Below, piece by piece: positions 49,812 through 57,227 of a stretch of 62,365 nt of DNA. The number at the start of each line of letters is the position of its first letter. Position 1 is the first letter of the stretch. The notes beneath the pieces were generated by a model. That model was not told the DNA's origin. It saw only the letters and a list, made by a program, of their open reading frames with translations, and made no database searches. The DNA is from a virus. Position numbers and translations under genes: made by a program. The DNA is taken from positions 1 to 62,365 of IMG/VR virus record IMGVR_UViG_3300018868_000006, one strand, 5' to 3'.

Positions 49812-51643
49812 ATTGATGCCTCCTTAATTTTGTTGCCGATCCATTCCATGCAGGGAACTGCCATCGAATTCCCTAACGCTTTGTAGCGTGGACCGTCGGG
49901 GCATTGATCGGCTGGCTTACCCCTCCAAGGAATTAGTGTATGCTCATCTGGAAATCCTTGCAAACGCTCGCACTCTTTGGGGGTGAGGCGGCGGACTGCC
50001 ATTCTGTCTGCTGGATTAATCACACCTCCCGTATGATTAATGTCAGAGGCAGAGGATGAAAGTGTCTGCGAAGTATGATTGATTGTCTTGTTGTAACAAT
50101 CAACCGCAACAGCCACTTGGTTATCCCCCATTTCCTTCCGTAAGGTAGGGGACATCTCCTTCACGAATCTGCTTTCGTTGCCCTCTCTGGATGCAATACC
50201 AGGTTCAAAGGCAATTGCCTCTTGAACAAGTGGGACATTCCCACCGCCTGTTCCGTACCTTGAAACACAAGACGGGGCAACATCGAGGGGTCCAGTAACT
50301 CGAGAGTCATTGGGGTGATTCTCATATAGGACTGCATGCTTGTCGCCCTTGGTCAGGGTGGGGCAGGGGTCACCTGGCTTACCGATACCTAGCCCGTTAC
50401 CTTTGCCGTCTTGCTTGTCGCCACGCTTGCCAGCATTTCTGGTGGCTTGGTCGTGGATAGGGATAGCAACGGCGTGGGGTCCTCGGGCTACCAGAGGATC
50501 CATTGTTTCGCATTGCTCAATGTGCGGTTTGTACTGAGCGTTCTCGCCTTGGTTAAAGGCAGCACGATCAATCACAATAGGAGACCCAACTAAACCAGAT
50601 CCCCCTTGGGAAAATAGTTCTTGGTTGGAGTAACCGATTGTTCTTCCTGAGCTAGATCCACCCGATTGCATTATTGTTGGATGAACTCCTGAGCCATCCC
50701 AATGAGACTTCTTTGTGGCAACCAAGTCGGTAGCATCCTTGTAATCCCTAGCCTTCATCGTGGATGCCGAGCCGTCATCGGTATATTCCCCAAAGGCTTG
50801 CATCCTAAACGCAGTAGCTTGTTGAACAGCCGTGATCTCGCTTATTGCTTCTGAGCTACATCCTCCTCGGCTCCCTTTGCATTGGGTGATTGTCGGACTG
50901 ACAATGCTAGCCTCGAGAACAGCATTAACTTGCTGGGTTACTTCGCTTGATTGGGGGCTTCGGCTTGGGTCGTTACTAGCTGTAAGGCTTGGCGCAACAT
51001 TGGGGGCAATTCCTTTCCTCGTTTCTCGGCTCGGCGCAGTATCCCTGCGCAAGCCTTCCCACTCAAATAGAACCTTGGCTGGATCTCCTTGGTCTCGAGG
51101 ACATGCGACAAGGAAACAACGCTTGCGTCGTTGGGCCACACCGAAATATTGGGCGTCAAGGCATCGCCAAGCGATTGACCTTTTGGGACCATACACACAA
51201 CCTGCGTCTGCCCATTTTTCCCCTGGCGGTTTGAGTTCACCATCTTCCCCGGCAAGTGCTCCCAGAAAGCAACCGAACCCGTTGTCCCTTGAGGAAAGGA
51301 CACCGGGGACGTTCTCCCAGAGGATCCACTTTGGGTTGAAGTGATCTGCGATGTTGACGAAGGTGAGTGAGAGACCACCTCTTGGGTCGGCCAATCCTTT
51401 CCTGAGTCCCGCGACGCTGAACGCTTGACACGGTGTTCCTCCGACCAAAACGTCAATTGCTTCTTCGAATTTCCATGATTCATATTTAGTCATATCTCCT
51501 AGGTTGGGAACCTCTGGCCAGTGGTGCTTCAGCACCGCTGACGGGAAAGGTTCGATTTCTGAAAAGGCGACGGGCTTCCACCCAAGTTTCTCCCAGGCAA
51601 CGGAGGCCGCCTCAATGCCTGAACAAACAGACAAGTATCTCAT
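49802..51643 (-). CDS. C5 cytosine DNA methyltransferase
   Basis: A protein of 613 residues. Motif I is LSVCSGIEAASVAW. Motif IV is GGTPCQAFSVAG with the catalytic Cys72. Motif VI is ENV (110-112). Motif VIII is QRRKR (171-175). Motif IX is RRLTPKECERLQGFP and motif X KALGNSM. The insert between VIII and IX, the target recognition domain, is about 350 residues and unusually made of repeats around P-T/S-(L/I/C)-(T/M) (APSLTA, SPTITQC, HPTIMQS, CPTLTKGDKH, APSCVSRYG). It methylates cytosine to protect the genome or alter expression. Motif X lacks a known partner restriction gene in this window. ATGA-coupled to the GP88-family gene. Confidence 0.93.
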   Translation of the reverse strand: MRYLSVCSGIEAASVAWEKLGWKPVAFSEIEPFPSAVLKHHWPEVPNLGDMTKYESWKFEEAIDVLVGGTPCQAFSVAGLRKGLADPRGGLSLTFVNIADHFNPKWILWENVPGVLSSRDNGFGCFLGALAGEDGELKPPGEKWADAGCVYGPKRSIAWRCLDAQYFGVAQRRKRCFLVACPRDQGDPAKVLFEWEGLRRDTAPSRETRKGIAPNVAPSLTASNDPSRSPQSSEVTQQVNAVLEASIVSPTITQCKGSRGGCSSEAISEITAVQQATAFRMQAFGEYTDDGSASTMKARDYKDATDLVATKKSHWDGSGVHPTIMQSGGSSSGRTIGYSNQELFSQGGSGLVGSPIVIDRAAFNQGENAQYKPHIEQCETMDPLVARGPHAVAIPIHDQATRNAGKRGDKQDGKGNGLGIGKPGDPCPTLTKGDKHAVLYENHPNDSRVTGPLDVAPSCVSRYGTGGGNVPLVQEAIAFEPGIASREGNESRFVKEMSPTLRKEMGDNQVAVAVDCYNKTINHTSQTLSSSASDINHTGGVINPADRMAVRRLTPKECERLQGFPDEHTLIPWRGKPADQCPDGPRYKALGNSMAVPCMEWIGNKIKEASICG

Positions 51644-52359
51644 GCGGTTACTGCCTTTCTGGAGTAGCCAGTAAAGCCACTCTTCTTTCGTAGTAAGCTC
51701 CTAGCCTTGGATGCTTCCGACCCAGCGGGCTGTGTCCCGTGGATCAAGAGAGCAAACGATTTCTCGTTGGGTCCGTAGGCAAGGCTGTCATCGTGATCGA
51801 TCTCAAGGCCGCGGATGTTTGCGTCCTCTTCGCTGAAGGCCACATACGAAGTCTTGAGGTTGTGCTTAATGGCTAGGTCATCGTGAGTTCCGCCAAGGCT
51901 GGCAGTCAGCCGAATGTTTGACGGCAATTTGTCAAGACGAGCCAACCAAAAAGGAATCGATTTGGTGTAGGCGTAAAACAAAACGTGAGGGTTTCTGTTG
52001 GCAACCTCAAGCCAAGCGTCGAAGTAGGCTAGGCTAAAGAAGTCTCCACCTTCGTGAATCCGAACACGCTTGGCTTTCTTGGGCAGTGCCGAAGAAAGCA
52101 AGTCAGCCATCTCGAGGGTAGTCTTGTGGTGTAACGATGCGAGATTAGCCCACCGCATCTTTCTTGCATTCTCATATTGGCTTTCGCCAGACGAAGAGAA
52201 GCAACGAAACTTTGTGTGCGGTCCGTCAGTAATCTTGCCAGTAACTGGGTGAGCCTTCGACAAACACTCCTTGGCACAAGGGCAGGTGTGCCCAGCGGGG
52301 AGGTTGAAGATGTGCGTACCCTTAAGCTTAGCATTACCTTTGACGTATCTTGGACTCAT
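51640..52359 (-). CDS. GP88-family phage protein
   Basis: A protein of 239 residues from ATG 52359, which overlaps the previous stop by ATGA (the TTG at 52413 is less likely). FNLPAGHTCPCAKECLSKAHP is a Cys-rich motif; RVRIHEGGDFFSLAYFDAW, then VLFYAYTKSIPFWLARLDKLPSNIRLTASLGG are the strands conserved in the GP88 family of mycobacteriophage and other phages, whose biochemistry is unknown. The cysteines could bind iron-sulfur or zinc. Its coupling to the methyltransferase is notable, since this gene order may link them in DNA modification. Confidence 0.7.
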   Translation of the reverse strand: MSPRYVKGNAKLKGTHIFNLPAGHTCPCAKECLSKAHPVTGKITDGPHTKFRCFSSSGESQYENARKMRWANLASLHHKTTLEMADLLSSALPKKAKRVRIHEGGDFFSLAYFDAWLEVANRNPHVLFYAYTKSIPFWLARLDKLPSNIRLTASLGGTHDDLAIKHNLKTSYVAFSEEDANIRGLEIDHDDSLAYGPNEKSFALLIHGTQPAGSEASKARSLLRKKSGFTGYSRKAVTA

Positions 52360-52676
52360 AAGGATGGGACTTGCTGAACACGAAACGTTGGGAAGGTTGC
52401 TTCTGTGTAGCACCCATCCACGAGGGTGGCGGGTTCTTTGACACCGACGGCTGAGAGAACTTCGATTAGTTTGTAAACGTCTAATGTTCTCTTCATTCCA
52501 TCGGATGCCTTAACGATCCACGAGTTACCCTCGAAGAGTCGGTTGCCCGTCTCCTGGTAGGTAAGCTTGAGGATGGGGAGTACTGCTTCCCGTACTTTCT
52601 CTGCTTGGTTTCTCTTGGCGGTTGCTTCGCCAAACGTGTCGATCTGTTCCGTGGTTAACGGAATTATAGATTTCAT
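52356..52676 (-). CDS. hypothetical protein
   Basis: A protein of 106 residues from ATG 52676, behind GAAAGGACACC. The sequence reads MKSIIPLTTEQIDTFGEATAK, then KVREAVLPILKLTYQETGN and SWIVKASDGMKRTLDVYKLIE, a helix-strand-helix mix without known motif. A longer frame (52706) lacks a ribosome site. It is coupled to the GP88-family gene by ATGA. Confidence 0.6.
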   Translation of the reverse strand: MKSIIPLTTEQIDTFGEATAKRNQAEKVREAVLPILKLTYQETGNRLFEGNSWIVKASDGMKRTLDVYKLIEVLSAVGVKEPATLVDGCYTEATFPTFRVQQVPSL

Positions 52677-52695
52677 TGTGGTGTCCTTTCTTTGG

Positions 52696-53184
52696 TTAAG
52701 CGGCAAGGCGTAGGCGATGAGGCTTCTGCCTCATATGTCTCTTACGACCTAGGAATAATTGGATATCCCTCGGTTGTTCCTTGCTTTTGGGTTTCTTGCA
52801 AACGGATGCGGTGAAGTTCTTAGCCTTGGCGTGTCGAACGGTGTGGGTGTTGACGCCCCACTTCCTTGCAATTTCGGAGATGGGTTTGCCAGCCTTGTAC
52901 ATTTCTTCCCACTCTTTCCATCGTTTCGATACGCTTGCCACATCCCGGTAGTACGTCTCCGAACCCTTGACGTTGACAAAGGTTGTATGAGATGTCCGTA
53001 CCTTGAGATGCTCAGCAAGTTCCTTGGCTAGATCTTCAGTAACCTTGCGGTAGCTGGCCAAGTCTTGTTCAGTTTTAAGAACAAGGTTGGTGAGGGTGGA
53101 TAGAGTACCTCGGAGCTGGTCGATCTCGTTCTTGAGGATCGGTACTTCCGATTGCTCTACTAGTTTCTTTAGTGTTTCTTTCAT
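52696..53184 (-). CDS. coiled-coil protein with resolvase-type HTH
   Basis: A protein of 162 residues. The first 60 residues are coiled coil (ILKNEIDQLRGTLSTLTNLVL). Residues 90-120 are WEEMYKAGKPISEIARKWGVNTHTVRHAKAKNF, a helix-turn-helix of resolvase/sigma-like type, followed by a very basic tail (KKPKSKEQ, RKRHMRQKPHRLRLAA). AAAGGAGAAAT gives a strong ribosome site. It is a candidate transcription regulator or terminase/DNA-junction helper in the early operon. Confidence 0.6.
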   Translation of the reverse strand: MKETLKKLVEQSEVPILKNEIDQLRGTLSTLTNLVLKTEQDLASYRKVTEDLAKELAEHLKVRTSHTTFVNVKGSETYYRDVASVSKRWKEWEEMYKAGKPISEIARKWGVNTHTVRHAKAKNFTASVCKKPKSKEQPRDIQLFLGRKRHMRQKPHRLRLAA

Positions 53185-53193
53185 ATTTCTCCT

Positions 53194-53382
53194 TTAATAG
53201 TTGTCAACCTTGCGAAGCTTTCTGCAAACACTTCTCAGGTCATTTGCAATTTCACGCCAGGTTGTTGCATCTCTTTTCCATTTCTTTATCTGGTCACTAG
53301 CACCAGAACTTCTTTCCAAACCTTGTGCAGATGCGTCACAAAGTTTCGCCAAGTAATTTACATCGCTTCCAAGTCTTCTCAT
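53194..53382 (-). CDS. small helical protein
   Basis: A protein of 62 residues, ATGA-coupled to the next upstream gene (53379). It is basic and alpha-helical (QIKKWKRDATTWREIANDLRSVCRKLRKV), no membrane segment, and no known family. Likely a small host-takeover peptide. Confidence 0.55.
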   Translation of the reverse strand: MRRLGSDVNYLAKLCDASAQGLERSSGASDQIKKWKRDATTWREIANDLRSVCRKLRKVDNY

Positions 53383-53564
53383 TTGGTTTTACCTTTGAGA
53401 AACAATTGTTCAACAAGGTGTACCATCCCTTGCCAATACCCAACGTCGTAGCTCATATAACAGGAAGACATTCTTGTCCCTTCGGAGTTCTCAAGAACAT
53501 CTTCTGCTTTCTTAAGCTTTTCCTTAAAGGTCTTATATATTTCACCCACTTGTTTCTTTGTCAT
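53379..53564 (-). CDS. small helical protein
   Basis: A protein of 61 residues with a GGGAGGAACT ribosome site. MTKKQVGEIYKTFKEKLKKAEDVLEN is a charged helix; CYMSYDVGYWQGMVHLVEQLFL is a second segment with two aromatic pairs. Function unknown. ATGA coupling to the gene downstream. Confidence 0.55.
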   Translation of the reverse strand: MTKKQVGEIYKTFKEKLKKAEDVLENSEGTRMSSCYMSYDVGYWQGMVHLVEQLFLKGKTK

Positions 53565-53573
53565 AGTTCCTCC

Positions 53574-53735
53574 CTATTCCTTTACGAACGGAAAAGCTTT
53601 TTCCATTTCGTCGATTGATCTTTGATGTGCTTTCCAATCGTGGACTTCTATGTCGTCCCGATCTCTTGCTTGCTTGGCTCCAATCAAGTCACAGTAGGCG
53701 CAAGTGATTGCTAGCTTCTGTTCTTTTGTGATCAC
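53574..53735 (-). CDS. small protein with C-x2-C, GTG start
   Basis: A 53-residue frame from GTG 53735 (GTGA overlap with the preceding stop, GGAGAAG ribosome site) to TAG at 53574. It reads MITKEQKLAITCAYCDLIGAK, then HDWKAHQRSIDEMEKAFPF. One C-x2-C pair in an otherwise helical peptide. It is supported by coupling and ribosome site; function unknown. Confidence 0.5.
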   Translation of the reverse strand: MITKEQKLAITCAYCDLIGAKQARDRDDIEVHDWKAHQRSIDEMEKAFPFVKE

Positions 53736-54055
53736 GACTTCTCCGTGGCTATCTCTTCAGCCTTCTCTTGTGTCTTCTCGAACAACGCCTCCTGCGCTGC
53801 TTCGATAAGGGCGGGTGATGGGTCGGTGAGGGGAGTGTCCGATCCAGCGGGGTAGATGTCGGGGGTAATGAACTCAGCTTCTGAGTACTCACTTACCTCG
53901 ACAATCTTGCTGTCGTATTCACGATGTCCCCAGTATTCGTAGCTACCGATACCAACATCCTCTGATGTCGTGTTGTGGACGACTCCACCAATGGCTTGAT
54001 ACGAAGCCCCTTGGTATCGGAAGTCAGCCTCTGCGTAGTCGATGTCGATTCTCAT
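53732..54055 (-). CDS. hypothetical acidic protein
   Basis: A protein of 107 residues from ATG 54055 with GAAAGGAGTAACCC. MRIDIDYAEADFRYQGASYQA, then DVGIGSYEYWGHREYDSKIV, VSEYSEAEFITPDIY, and an acidic helical tail. Tyr-, Glu- and Asp-rich with a beta N-terminus. Frame 54112 has no ribosome site and is rejected. Not recognised. Confidence 0.6.
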   Translation of the reverse strand: MRIDIDYAEADFRYQGASYQAIGGVVHNTTSEDVGIGSYEYWGHREYDSKIVEVSEYSEAEFITPDIYPAGSDTPLTDPSPALIEAAQEALFEKTQEKAEEIATEKS

Positions 54056-54094
54056 TAGGGTTACTCCTTTCGTGTGGTTATGTATGGTCCTGTC

Positions 54095-54112
54095 GTGACA
54101 AGAAAATGTCAA
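54095..54112 (-). promoter_or_regulatory. leftward TTGAC-N8-GTCAC dyad
   Basis: Read leftward, TTGAC (54112-54108), eight bases, GTCAC (54099-54095). It precedes the gene starting at 54055 by 40 bases, so it is placed like a -35 element with an overlapping operator. Confidence 0.4.
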
Positions 54113-54122
54113 GACAAATGGT

Positions 54123-54392
54123 TTAGATGTGTTCGAGTATTTCTCCGATAGCCTCCATTGTGGGCATTACGGGTATGCCCTTGTTGTTCACACTCAAACC
54201 ACCCTTACCACCGAAGTATTTATTGAAGGCTCGTTCCACAATGCCGAACTCTGCTGTTCTGTATTCAATACCCATGTCCTTCAATTCCCTTGCAATATCA
54301 GCAATGCCAAGATTCCAATCCCATTCTTCGCATCGTTTCAGCCACTTGGCCTCTAGCTCTTTCGTCTTCTTATCTTTTAATGTTGTGTCCAT
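54123..54392 (-). CDS. hypothetical protein downstream of structured RNA
   Basis: A protein of 89 residues with AAAGGAGATAT as ribosome site. MDTTLKDKKTKELEAKWLKR, then WDWNLGIADIARELKDMGIEYRTAE and KYFGGKGGLSVNNKG. It is helical and charged, no known motif. It begins 32 bases downstream of the highly structured non-coding segment at 54424-54585, so it may be controlled by that RNA. Confidence 0.6.
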   Translation of the reverse strand: MDTTLKDKKTKELEAKWLKRCEEWDWNLGIADIARELKDMGIEYRTAEFGIVERAFNKYFGGKGGLSVNNKGIPVMPTMEAIGEILEHI

Positions 54393-54423
54393 ATATCTCC
54401 TTTATTGTTTTTAGTTAAGCGAC

Positions 54424-54585
54424 TCCTAGCGTTTGCCATGACCGCTCTCCCATGCATGGAATTGGATTGCTCCAGAAGCTCACGGCTCAATACCCAAGCT
54501 TTTTAATGAAAGGTGCGGAGCCTTTCGCTTGGTTCACTTTGAGTCCAACTATCCCGCGAGTAGTTGGCACAACGCTACGCTAGGA
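54424..54585 (-). ncRNA. highly structured RNA of unknown class
   Basis: Read leftward (minus strand), a closing 9-base-pair stem (54585-54577 with 54432-54424, TCCTAGCGT with ACGCTAGGA) encloses nested elements. A 7-base-pair hairpin CCAACTA...TAGTTGG (54567-54545) is next. A second arm has three co-linear stems: CTCAA...TTGAG (54543-54486), CCAAGC...GCTTGG (54532-54494) and GAAAGG...CCTTTC (54526-54508). The remaining 50 bases contain a CCATG...CATGG pair. No open frame fits it. Multi-branch order with long perfect stems points to a riboswitch-like or stand-alone RNA. I recognise no Rfam family. Confidence 0.6.
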
Positions 54586-54598
54586 ATCACCTCATGTT

Positions 54599-54910
54599 TT
54601 AGTTGGAAGCTCCGTTGCGGCCATCGCTTAAGCCAAGCTTGCTCAAGCTCATAGCGTAGAAGAATCCCCCAACAAGCTCACCGAGCAAGGCGATGTCGTC
54701 GGCATTGCTAGGTTCTGTCTTACGCAATTCCTTGTAGGCAATGGCACAAGCTTGACCCAAGACATACTTGCCACGGATATCTTTGAATAGTTCTACTGCA
54801 CTTGCCCGTCTCTCTTCATCTTTCAAACCTTTGTATTTGCTCTGGTAGTTCTTTGCGTAATCTCTGAGTGAAGCTTCTAGTTTACGTTTCGATACTTTCT
54901 TTTTCTTCAT
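54599..54910 (-). CDS. hypothetical helical protein
   Basis: A protein of 103 residues with AAAGGAGAAACCT. The N-terminus is Lys-rich (MKKKKVSKRKLEASLRDY), then helices (LKDEERRASAVELFKDIRGKY, DIALLGELVGGFFYAMSL). No signal peptide. It lies immediately upstream of the structured RNA. Function unknown. Confidence 0.6.
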   Translation of the reverse strand: MKKKKVSKRKLEASLRDYAKNYQSKYKGLKDEERRASAVELFKDIRGKYVLGQACAIAYKELRKTEPSNADDIALLGELVGGFFYAMSLSKLGLSDGRNGASN

Positions 54911-54931
54911 AGGTTTCTCCTTTGTTGTTAG

Positions 54932-55189
54932 TTATTTCTGTTTGTCTTCAGCTACTAGCTTGTCGATTAACTCTATGTCTTCGTCTGAAAACGGCAGAGT
55001 TGTTCCGACCACAAGCGGGATATGCCCACCTGAAACACGGCTAATCATCGCATCGATACAGGACAAGCCATTGAGAACGCAGTCAGTTATCTCAATCAAA
55101 GCTGCCCGCTTGGACGTATCTGGTCGGCGGTCTGCAATATGTTTTCGCAAGTCCTCGTTATCGATTTCAATACTGAGTTGTATCTTCAT
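54932..55189 (-). CDS. hypothetical protein
   Basis: A protein of 85 residues, ATGA-coupled to its upstream gene. It begins KIQLSIEIDNEDLRKHIADRR, then CVLNGLSCIDAMISRVSGGHIP and ends SDEDIELIDKLVAEDKQK. A mixed alpha/beta small protein without known motif. Confidence 0.6.
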   Translation of the reverse strand: MKIQLSIEIDNEDLRKHIADRRPDTSKRAALIEITDCVLNGLSCIDAMISRVSGGHIPLVVGTTLPFSDEDIELIDKLVAEDKQK

Positions 55190-55365
55190 TTGATTTCATC
55201 TACTCCTGTAACTTCCCAATCGTCGCACCAAGTGTGTTCTCTTTTCCACAAAGCCCCATCGATTTCATCGGCTTTGTCTCGTGCTTCGTATCGGTCTTTG
55301 GCTTTAACCTCAATTTCAAACTGCTGACTCTGGGTAGCTGTTACTCTCCATCTTTTTAATTTCAT
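55186..55365 (-). CDS. small beta-rich protein
   Basis: A 59-residue frame from ATG 55365 with AAAGGAGATAACTAA to a TGA that overlaps the next ATG. It reads KLKRWRVTATQSQQFEIEVK, then ADEIDGALWKREHTWCDDWEVTG: alternating hydrophobic strands followed by an acidic turn. The pattern WxVTA...FEIEVKA...A.EKA resembles a common DUF of small phage proteins with a repeated ferredoxin-like fold. Function unknown. Confidence 0.55.
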   Translation of the reverse strand: MKLKRWRVTATQSQQFEIEVKAKDRYEARDKADEIDGALWKREHTWCDDWEVTGVDEIK

Positions 55366-55379
55366 TTAGTTATCTCCTT

Positions 55380-55748
55380 TCAATAGAAGTCGAAATGGCT
55401 GGGTGTGTCAGATGGGACAACCCGGTAGCCCTTCTTGGGGTAACCTATTTGTCGGGCTTCTGCCAACGCTTCTTTCTTAGTTTCGTAAAAACAATCTTTG
55501 TATATATCTGTGTCATCGTCGCAACATTTGATGTCGCCCCAATCTCCGTAGACGCTTTGATCCTGGATCTTCCACATCTTCTTCTTCTTGGGTTTCATCA
55601 GAATGTCGCACTTGGATAATTCAGCCTCTCCGTCCAACCGAATGATAATCTTGGCTTTCGCAAAGCTATGGTTGTCGGTGAGGTAGACAGCTCCACCCGT
55701 AGTTACGTGGCGATGTAGTGTTATCTTTGTAGGTATCTTCTGTTTCAT
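55380..55748 (-). CDS. hypothetical protein with Cys-rich middle
   Basis: A protein of 122 residues, ATGA-coupled to the upstream gene. Two parts: a beta segment (KITLHRHVTTGGAVYLTDNHS) and a second (MWKIQDQSVYGDWGDIKCCDDDTDIYKDC) with three cysteines and an acidic loop, then GYPKKGYRVVPSD. It could be a small modifier of a host protein. No family recognised. Confidence 0.55.
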   Translation of the reverse strand: MKQKIPTKITLHRHVTTGGAVYLTDNHSFAKAKIIIRLDGEAELSKCDILMKPKKKKMWKIQDQSVYGDWGDIKCCDDDTDIYKDCFYETKKEALAEARQIGYPKKGYRVVPSDTPSHFDFY

Positions 55749-55960
55749 TTCCTACCTTTCTTGGGAACGATCCCAACTTTCTGCCCGAGGAAATCAATGT
55801 GGATGACATTCATGTTGTGCCTCTCGCACCACACTTGCATCCCCTCCTTGCTGAACCCAACGTTCAGTCTTGCCCAGCTTGCTGGGCTTTCTCCATCGGG
55901 TATACATTCAAGACACTTCTTACAATGGTAGAACCTTACGATGTCGGATTGTGCTTTCAT
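55745..55960 (-). CDS. small zinc-binding-like protein
   Basis: A protein of 71 residues. VRFYHCKKCLECIPDGESPASWARLNVGFSKEGMQVWCERHNMNVIHIDFLGQ has C-x2-C-x2-C and C-x2-H, the spacing of a small zinc ribbon. This short family occurs in phages and in host genomes. ATGA coupling. The leader (AGTAGCAACAATACAATG) is almost the same as that of the next gene. Confidence 0.6.
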   Translation of the reverse strand: MKAQSDIVRFYHCKKCLECIPDGESPASWARLNVGFSKEGMQVWCERHNMNVIHIDFLGQKVGIVPKKGRK

Positions 55961-55973
55961 TGTATTGTTGCTA

Positions 55974-56207
55974 CTACCGCAAGCCTCCGTCGTAAGCCTT
56001 GCCTATTTCAACTTCGTATACGTAACCACTATAATACTCAAACGAAGTCTTGAAGTTTGTGCTTTCGTCTGGTCGTCCGTCTTTCCATATCCGATAGCTT
56101 CTTTTCATTGTCTCCATAACTTCTTTCTTTGAATTACCGAGACAGCTAATGCCGTAGCCGAATATCTCTGGTATCTCTCCGTACCATAATTTGTTTTTTG
56201 ACTTCAT
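55974..56207 (-). CDS. hypothetical protein, partially repeated leader
   Basis: A protein of 77 residues from ATG 56207 (ATGA with the preceding gene). KNKLWYGEIPEIFGYGISCLGN, then MKRSYRIWKDGRPDESTNFK and SGYVYEVEIGKAYDGGLR. It shows the alternating strand/helix and the YGI-S core of small phage proteins annotated as hypothetical. The leader GTAGC-ACAATACAATG is shared with the 55745-55960 gene. Confidence 0.55.
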   Translation of the reverse strand: MKSKNKLWYGEIPEIFGYGISCLGNSKKEVMETMKRSYRIWKDGRPDESTNFKTSFEYYSGYVYEVEIGKAYDGGLR

Positions 56208-56422
56208 TGTATTGTCGCTACTCCTTGGTTGATTGTTACGTTGCTTGCCCATCCACGAATGACGCAGCGTGGTTGTGACCGACGCTCGTGGCTTTCGCAG
56301 GGGGTCTGGATCTTGATGTTACGAACTAAATGGCAGACGTCTTTGTAGTGCAAGGTCATAACCGTATGACCTTTCTGTCTGCTCGCTGGCTTGTTGTAGT
56401 GGACGAACCATCTGGATTTCAT
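56204..56422 (-). CDS. hypothetical protein
   Basis: A protein of 72 residues, MKSRWFVHYNKPASRQKGHTV, then MTLHYKDVCHLVRNIKIQTPCESH and QPRCVIRGWASNVTINQG: a short basic protein with three cysteines and a beta C-terminus. ATGA coupling to the gene downstream. Not recognised. Confidence 0.55.
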   Translation of the reverse strand: MKSRWFVHYNKPASRQKGHTVMTLHYKDVCHLVRNIKIQTPCESHERRSQPRCVIRGWASNVTINQGVATIQ

Positions 56423-56431
56423 ATGTGTTGC

Positions 56432-56674
56432 TTACAATCCGTCAGTTCCGTTTGACTCCATCGCCTCTCGCTCTAGGTAATCGGCTTCTATCTTTTTAGT
56501 AGTGAAGCGATCTGCCCAAGAGTATTCATCGCAAGCACAATCAGCTCCGCACTTAATGACTTTGCTTCCGTCTTTGTGGGACAACTCAAAGGTAAGATGT
56601 CCGTCGACATCAACAGCAAAGACTACTTCCCAATCTTTGATGGTGTATTGATGGTAGGTTTGTAGGTCGCTCAT
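56432..56674 (-). CDS. hypothetical protein
   Basis: A protein of 80 residues, ATGA-coupled to the coiled-coil gene upstream. YTIKDWEVVFAVDVDGHLTFELSH, then KCGADCACDEYSWADRFTTKKIE has four alternate cysteines within 13 residues and may bind a metal. No family recognised. Confidence 0.55.
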   Translation of the reverse strand: MSDLQTYHQYTIKDWEVVFAVDVDGHLTFELSHKDGSKVIKCGADCACDEYSWADRFTTKKIEADYLEREAMESNGTDGL

Positions 56675-56817
56675 CGGTCTTTCTTCAGCTTGAGGATTTC
56701 TTCCTTAAGCTTCTCGTTCTCAAGCCTCAACTTCTCGGACTTAAGGTCGTAGTATTCACGAGCACTCTCAGCCGCTACTTGCGATGACATCTGTGCCCGC
56801 CATTGGCCGAAGGTCAT
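56671..56817 (-). CDS. 48-residue coiled-coil peptide
   Basis: A short frame from ATG 56817 (coupled by ATGA on both sides): MTFGQWRAQMSSQVAAESAR, then YYDLKSEKLRLENEKLKEEILKLKK, a leucine-zipper-like helix. Tight coupling with both neighbours supports it as a real gene. A small dimeric regulator or inhibitor is possible. Confidence 0.5.
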   Translation of the reverse strand: MTFGQWRAQMSSQVAAESAREYYDLKSEKLRLENEKLKEEILKLKKDR

Positions 56818-57212
56818 ACATCCCACCCCGTGACCTTGATGTCCATTAGCTCATCCATCTGTTCGGTGGTTGGCACGTTGTCCACCCACACCACGAGATC
56901 TTGTATCTCCTGGACAGAGGATTGAGGGGAGATTGTTTGCCCCTCGTTCCCGGTGCCTACCACTAGGGTTCGTCCAACCAGATGCGATTGGCTTGCACCC
57001 TTGAGGGTATAGCAACCAGCCAGTTCCATATAGTGGTCGCCCTTCAGCAATCCTTCGTCGTCGCATAGAGCAACGTCTTCACCCCGTATGCCGAAGGAAG
57101 TGATGCAGCTACACCCAAGCAGGGCGTAGATTTCTTCGAGATCAAAGCCAGTCGTAGAGGTGTACTCGGTAACTGTCTTGGCTCTCGGGTCAATTAAGAT
57201 TCCTTTAACCAT
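56814..57212 (-). CDS. DUF3846-like protein
   Basis: A protein of 132 residues behind AAAGGAGAATACTAAT. GILIDPRAKTVTEYTSTTGFDLEEIYALLGCS, then DVALCDDEGLLKGDHYMEL and LVGRTLVVGTGNEGQ. The ILIDP...E(Y/L)..DD-G-L...G...VG layout resembles DUF3846, a small family common in phages and plasmids whose role is unknown. The leader is a near-copy of the one before 57228-57551. Confidence 0.6.
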   Translation of the reverse strand: MVKGILIDPRAKTVTEYTSTTGFDLEEIYALLGCSCITSFGIRGEDVALCDDEGLLKGDHYMELAGCYTLKGASQSHLVGRTLVVGTGNEGQTISPQSSVQEIQDLVVWVDNVPTTEQMDELMDIKVTGWDV

Positions 57213-57227
57213 ATTAGTATTCTCCTT

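Noticed and set aside
52359-52413. TTG start at 52413 for the GP88-family gene
   Set aside because: It overlaps the previous gene by 58 bases, while ATG 52359 gives a tidy ATGA coupling.
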